A stretch of 57,603 nucleotides of DNA, from the NCBI GenBank assembly GCA_015499985.1, contig JAAAUF010000038.1, forward strand, positions 31,098 to 88,700, in the 5' to 3' direction. This DNA is from Haplosporangium gracile (taxonomy: Eukaryota; Mortierellomycota; Mortierellomycetes; Mortierellales; Mortierellaceae). Below are positions 47,301 through 57,603 of this stretch, in pieces. Position 1 is the stretch's first letter, and the number at the start of each line of letters is the position of its first letter. The notes beneath the pieces were generated by a model. It made no database searches. It had not been told where the DNA came from and was given only the letters and a program-made list of their open reading frames with translations. Both the position numbers and the translations under genes were made by a program.

Positions 47301-49378
47301 TGACACCCTATCGTGCTTTGATAACTAACATACCATGAGAGCGCTGTACATATCCCATGCGTGACTCCAGACGCTCTGTGTTGGTGGCAAAAGTCCTATC
47401 AAAAAATATAGAGCGCATTTTAGCCATATTGTGGAAGGATATCTATCAGGTAAAGCCATCTCAAGAGTTGATCCATTGACTGTAGTCATTACCTGACTTC
47501 CACGCGGCATCATAACAGAGAAGATGTCCAACAGTATCACAAAGTTGTGACACAAAAGCTGCAATCTTCTCCTCGATGACACTATCGCCATCCGTTGATG
47601 CATCCTTGATCAAAGCTGACTTCGTCTCCACAATCACATCCATGATATCTTCAAAAATAGATGACGACAGGTACGCATCCGGTTCATGACCACTTTCGAA
47701 TACAAGCTCGCGAAGGAATCGAAGAATAGGGCCAGGTATCTCTAGAATCATCTCACCTAATGAGCACAAACGAAGGAGGCATCACGTTGTCAGAACTCTG
47801 ACGAGAGTGAAATGGGTTGAACTATTAAACGGATTTATACACACTTACATGGATCTCCGAGACGGTAAAGTGCGTTGTAAAGAGCAAGAAAAGAACCGAC
47901 CTCATAATCCGACTGACTCACTACATTCCAGAGGAGCCGTTGCCGCCAAATGTATGGCAAAGACTTGGAGATATTGTCCTTCTTGAATTCGTCGATGAGG
48001 TCTTCGAGCCTCTGTTCACGCTCCATAGCCTTCACTCGATTCAAAAGGTTCTCCTTGAGATCTGGAAGAGAATCTCCTACTGCCAAATGTGCCAGCTTCA
48101 AAAGAGCACTGTTGCGTTTTTCATCGAGTTGACTAGCGATATGAAAGCAAAGACATGCGGGTGAAATTGTTGACTGTTGTTAGCTCTTCCTTTGTGCGAT
48201 ATAGATAGCCACGCCATAAGGGTCCAGGTTGACAGTAAGTAAGACGTACCATGTTGGTTCACTAGGAGCATGGTTGCTGTGCGCGTTGTTGCACTGTTCT
48301 AAGTGTTTGATTGCCTCGTGGTATTGTCCATTCCAGCAGTAATACTGTCCAAGTTCCGACGACATTTGGCACCGGGTGCTCTGAACCTGGGGGCCATCCA
48401 GTACCTATTGAGCGTCATGGTTTAGCAATCTGTAAGTAAAAGACCCTTTGTACTCCGTGTCAAATGATCCCGACTTTGTTGATGCCTTTGAATATGGTAC
48501 CTTGGAAAGTGCTTGCAGTTTTGTCTCTAGCGCCCCGACGTGCAGCTTAGTATCGCCAAGATCCAAACCCGAGGTCTCCGTGCCAGCCACCCGTGAATGA
48601 ACGATCCACCGTTGAAAGAGCGTTAATGCATCCCAAGGTTCTTCAAGGATACCAAGTGCGCTCGCGTCTGCTCCTGCTTTCCTATTTGGCAGTAAATATT
48701 TAGGATTAACTTGCGGTTGATGTAGAACGTCGTCATATATCTCTATCCCGATCAAATATTATGGAGTGCTTACTGGGAAAATAGCATCATTGCAGTGAGC
48801 AAGCAGAGTTGGTTTTGTTGGGGTACTTGTTGGAAGATGTCGTTTAGTGATAGCGAGGCCAGGAAGAACACTTTGCACGCCTGCGCAAGGAGCATGTCTA
48901 GGAAAGAGCACGTTTCGCGTCAGTCGCAGTATTGTAGATGGTCTCGTTATCCAGAAAATAAAGCAATGGAAATCATGTTTCCTTTCCGTCATGTACCTTG
49001 GCGTTCTGAGAGTCGCATTGTTTGTTGATCGTCACTGGTGCCGCTGTTATTGACCGCCGACTCCTGCAAGTCAATTGTAGGTGTTCCGAAACGCGCAATA
49101 GAGAGAAGATCCTGCAGTAAACGTCGACCCTGATAGTATGACTGGCTACGTGAAAGTCCTGAAAGCTGTGAAGGTTGCATTTGAATAAAACGAACGTGCG
49201 GAAGTGTTATTGACTGATCGTTTGTGCGCCAAAAAAAAAATCCACATGGCTGTCGAGGTGTCAATGGCTTTTGGTCAAAAAAGGCAGAAGTAAGGCATGC
49301 CTTGTTTTTGATGAGCCTTGGGTTCAGTAAGACCTCAAGAGTGTCGAGGGTAATGTCCTTGTCCTTTTCTACCTCCAT
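44351..49378 (-). CDS. INTS8: Integrator complex subunit 8-like protein
   Basis: Eleven exons in coding order: 49378-48997, 48897-48774, 48681-48501, 48404-48250, 48132-47849, 47756-47493, 47395-47334, 47230-47111, 47015-46512, 46393-46294, 46188-44351, about 1337 residues with consistent phases. It is helical and TPR-like. Segments resembling animal INTS8 include PWDALTLFQRWIVHSRV, QSTRCQMSSELGQYYCWNGQ (near 208), CQLDEKRNSALLKLA (near 280) and a C-terminal AVLQQFLPKIDYSQAFRAI...LLELVSMLCK block. INTS8 in animals helps bridge PP2A to the Integrator complex that attenuates transcription and processes snRNAs. The protein is longer than human INTS8 (995) because of a Ser/Pro/Gly-rich insertion near 960-1130. 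The match is by recalled motifs, so a profile search is the test. Confidence 0.68.
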
Positions 49379-49629
49379 CCTGTTTCTTCCGTTGTGTCAA
49401 CGTCAATCCTAATCCGTTGAACAATGAGTGTGGATGGGAAAGAGAAGGAAGTTGGAAGTTAAATAGCGTCGTCGCTTCTTTTTATGTGCCTTGAAGTTGG
49501 ATTTAAAAAGCAGTCCTCGGACTGCTGCCTTCCAGAACCAACACAAAAGAAACGCGCCCTTCAGGTCTACTGCCTCTTACCTCAACTGTTGCAACTACCC
49601 ACTCTCTCCTCCATCCACACATCGACACC
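49379..49629. promoter_or_regulatory. 251-bp divergent promoter between INTS8 and MSH2
   Basis: Start codons face away from each other 251 bp apart. The MSH2 side ends in a C/A-rich leader (ACACATCGACACC just before the ATG). The spacing is short enough for a shared bidirectional promoter. No defined factor site is claimed. Confidence 0.55.
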
Positions 49630-57569
<7,940 letters not shown>

Positions 57570-57603
57570 ATGTTCTCAGAAAGCTTATGGTTCTATTCAA
57601 CTA

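Overview
The window is nuclear DNA of a filamentous fungus. It holds thirteen intact intron-bearing genes and one disrupted gene. Introns are mostly 75-400 nt with GT-AG ends, promoters are strongly pyrimidine-rich, and the gene set is a housekeeping eukaryotic one. The combination of a GANP-type Sac3, an NCBP3/ELG homologue, an SLC35C1-type GDP-fucose transporter and an Integrator INTS8-like protein, none of which is expected in Dikarya, points to an early-diverging lineage. I infer Mucoromycota, most likely Mortierellomycotina. The assignment rests on gene content and style, not on a marker gene.

Layout, left to right: a PH + SMP lipid-transfer protein of the Nvj2/TEX2 type (126-3835, +); a large Sac3/GANP mRNA-export scaffold (4511-12149, +); a 565-bp MITE-like DNA transposon (12367-12931) and a pyrimidine tract; a broken gene for a secreted acidic protein (13363-14285, +); a NOT4 E3 ligase (14529-19914, -); WDR70 (20590-23058, +); a small cysteine-rich, probably GPI-anchored protein (23397-23915, +); NOP56 (24112-26272, +); PEX5 (26803-29756, +); the GPI ethanolamine-phosphate transferase LAS21/PIG-G (30220-34829, -, with a 10-N assembly gap in an intron); NCBP3 (35339-37647, +); a 2.9-kb gene-poor stretch with duplicated sequence and coding relics (37648-40565); DUS1 tRNA-dihydrouridine synthase (40566-42257, -); a GDP-fucose transporter (42831-44159, +); an INTS8-like Integrator subunit (44351-49378, -); and MSH2 (49630-57569, +), whose last intron is 2.7 kb.

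Genes were modelled by joining reading frames at GT-AG junctions and checking that phase and family alignment agreed across every junction. NOT4/WDR70, LAS21/NCBP3, DUS1/GDP-fucose transporter and INTS8/MSH2 are head-to-head pairs with probable shared promoters. PEX5/LAS21 and the GDP-fucose transporter/INTS8 pair converge. There is no operon, gene cluster, virus, CRISPR array or convincing RNA gene. Several genes serve RNA biology (SAC3, NOT4, NOP56, NCBP3, DUS1, INTS8), but I see no sign that they form a physical system. The most unusual items are the MITE-like element, the fungal INTS8-like gene, a PEX5 with twelve WxxxF/Y motifs, an exon holding only the NOP56 start codon, and the long MSH2 intron.
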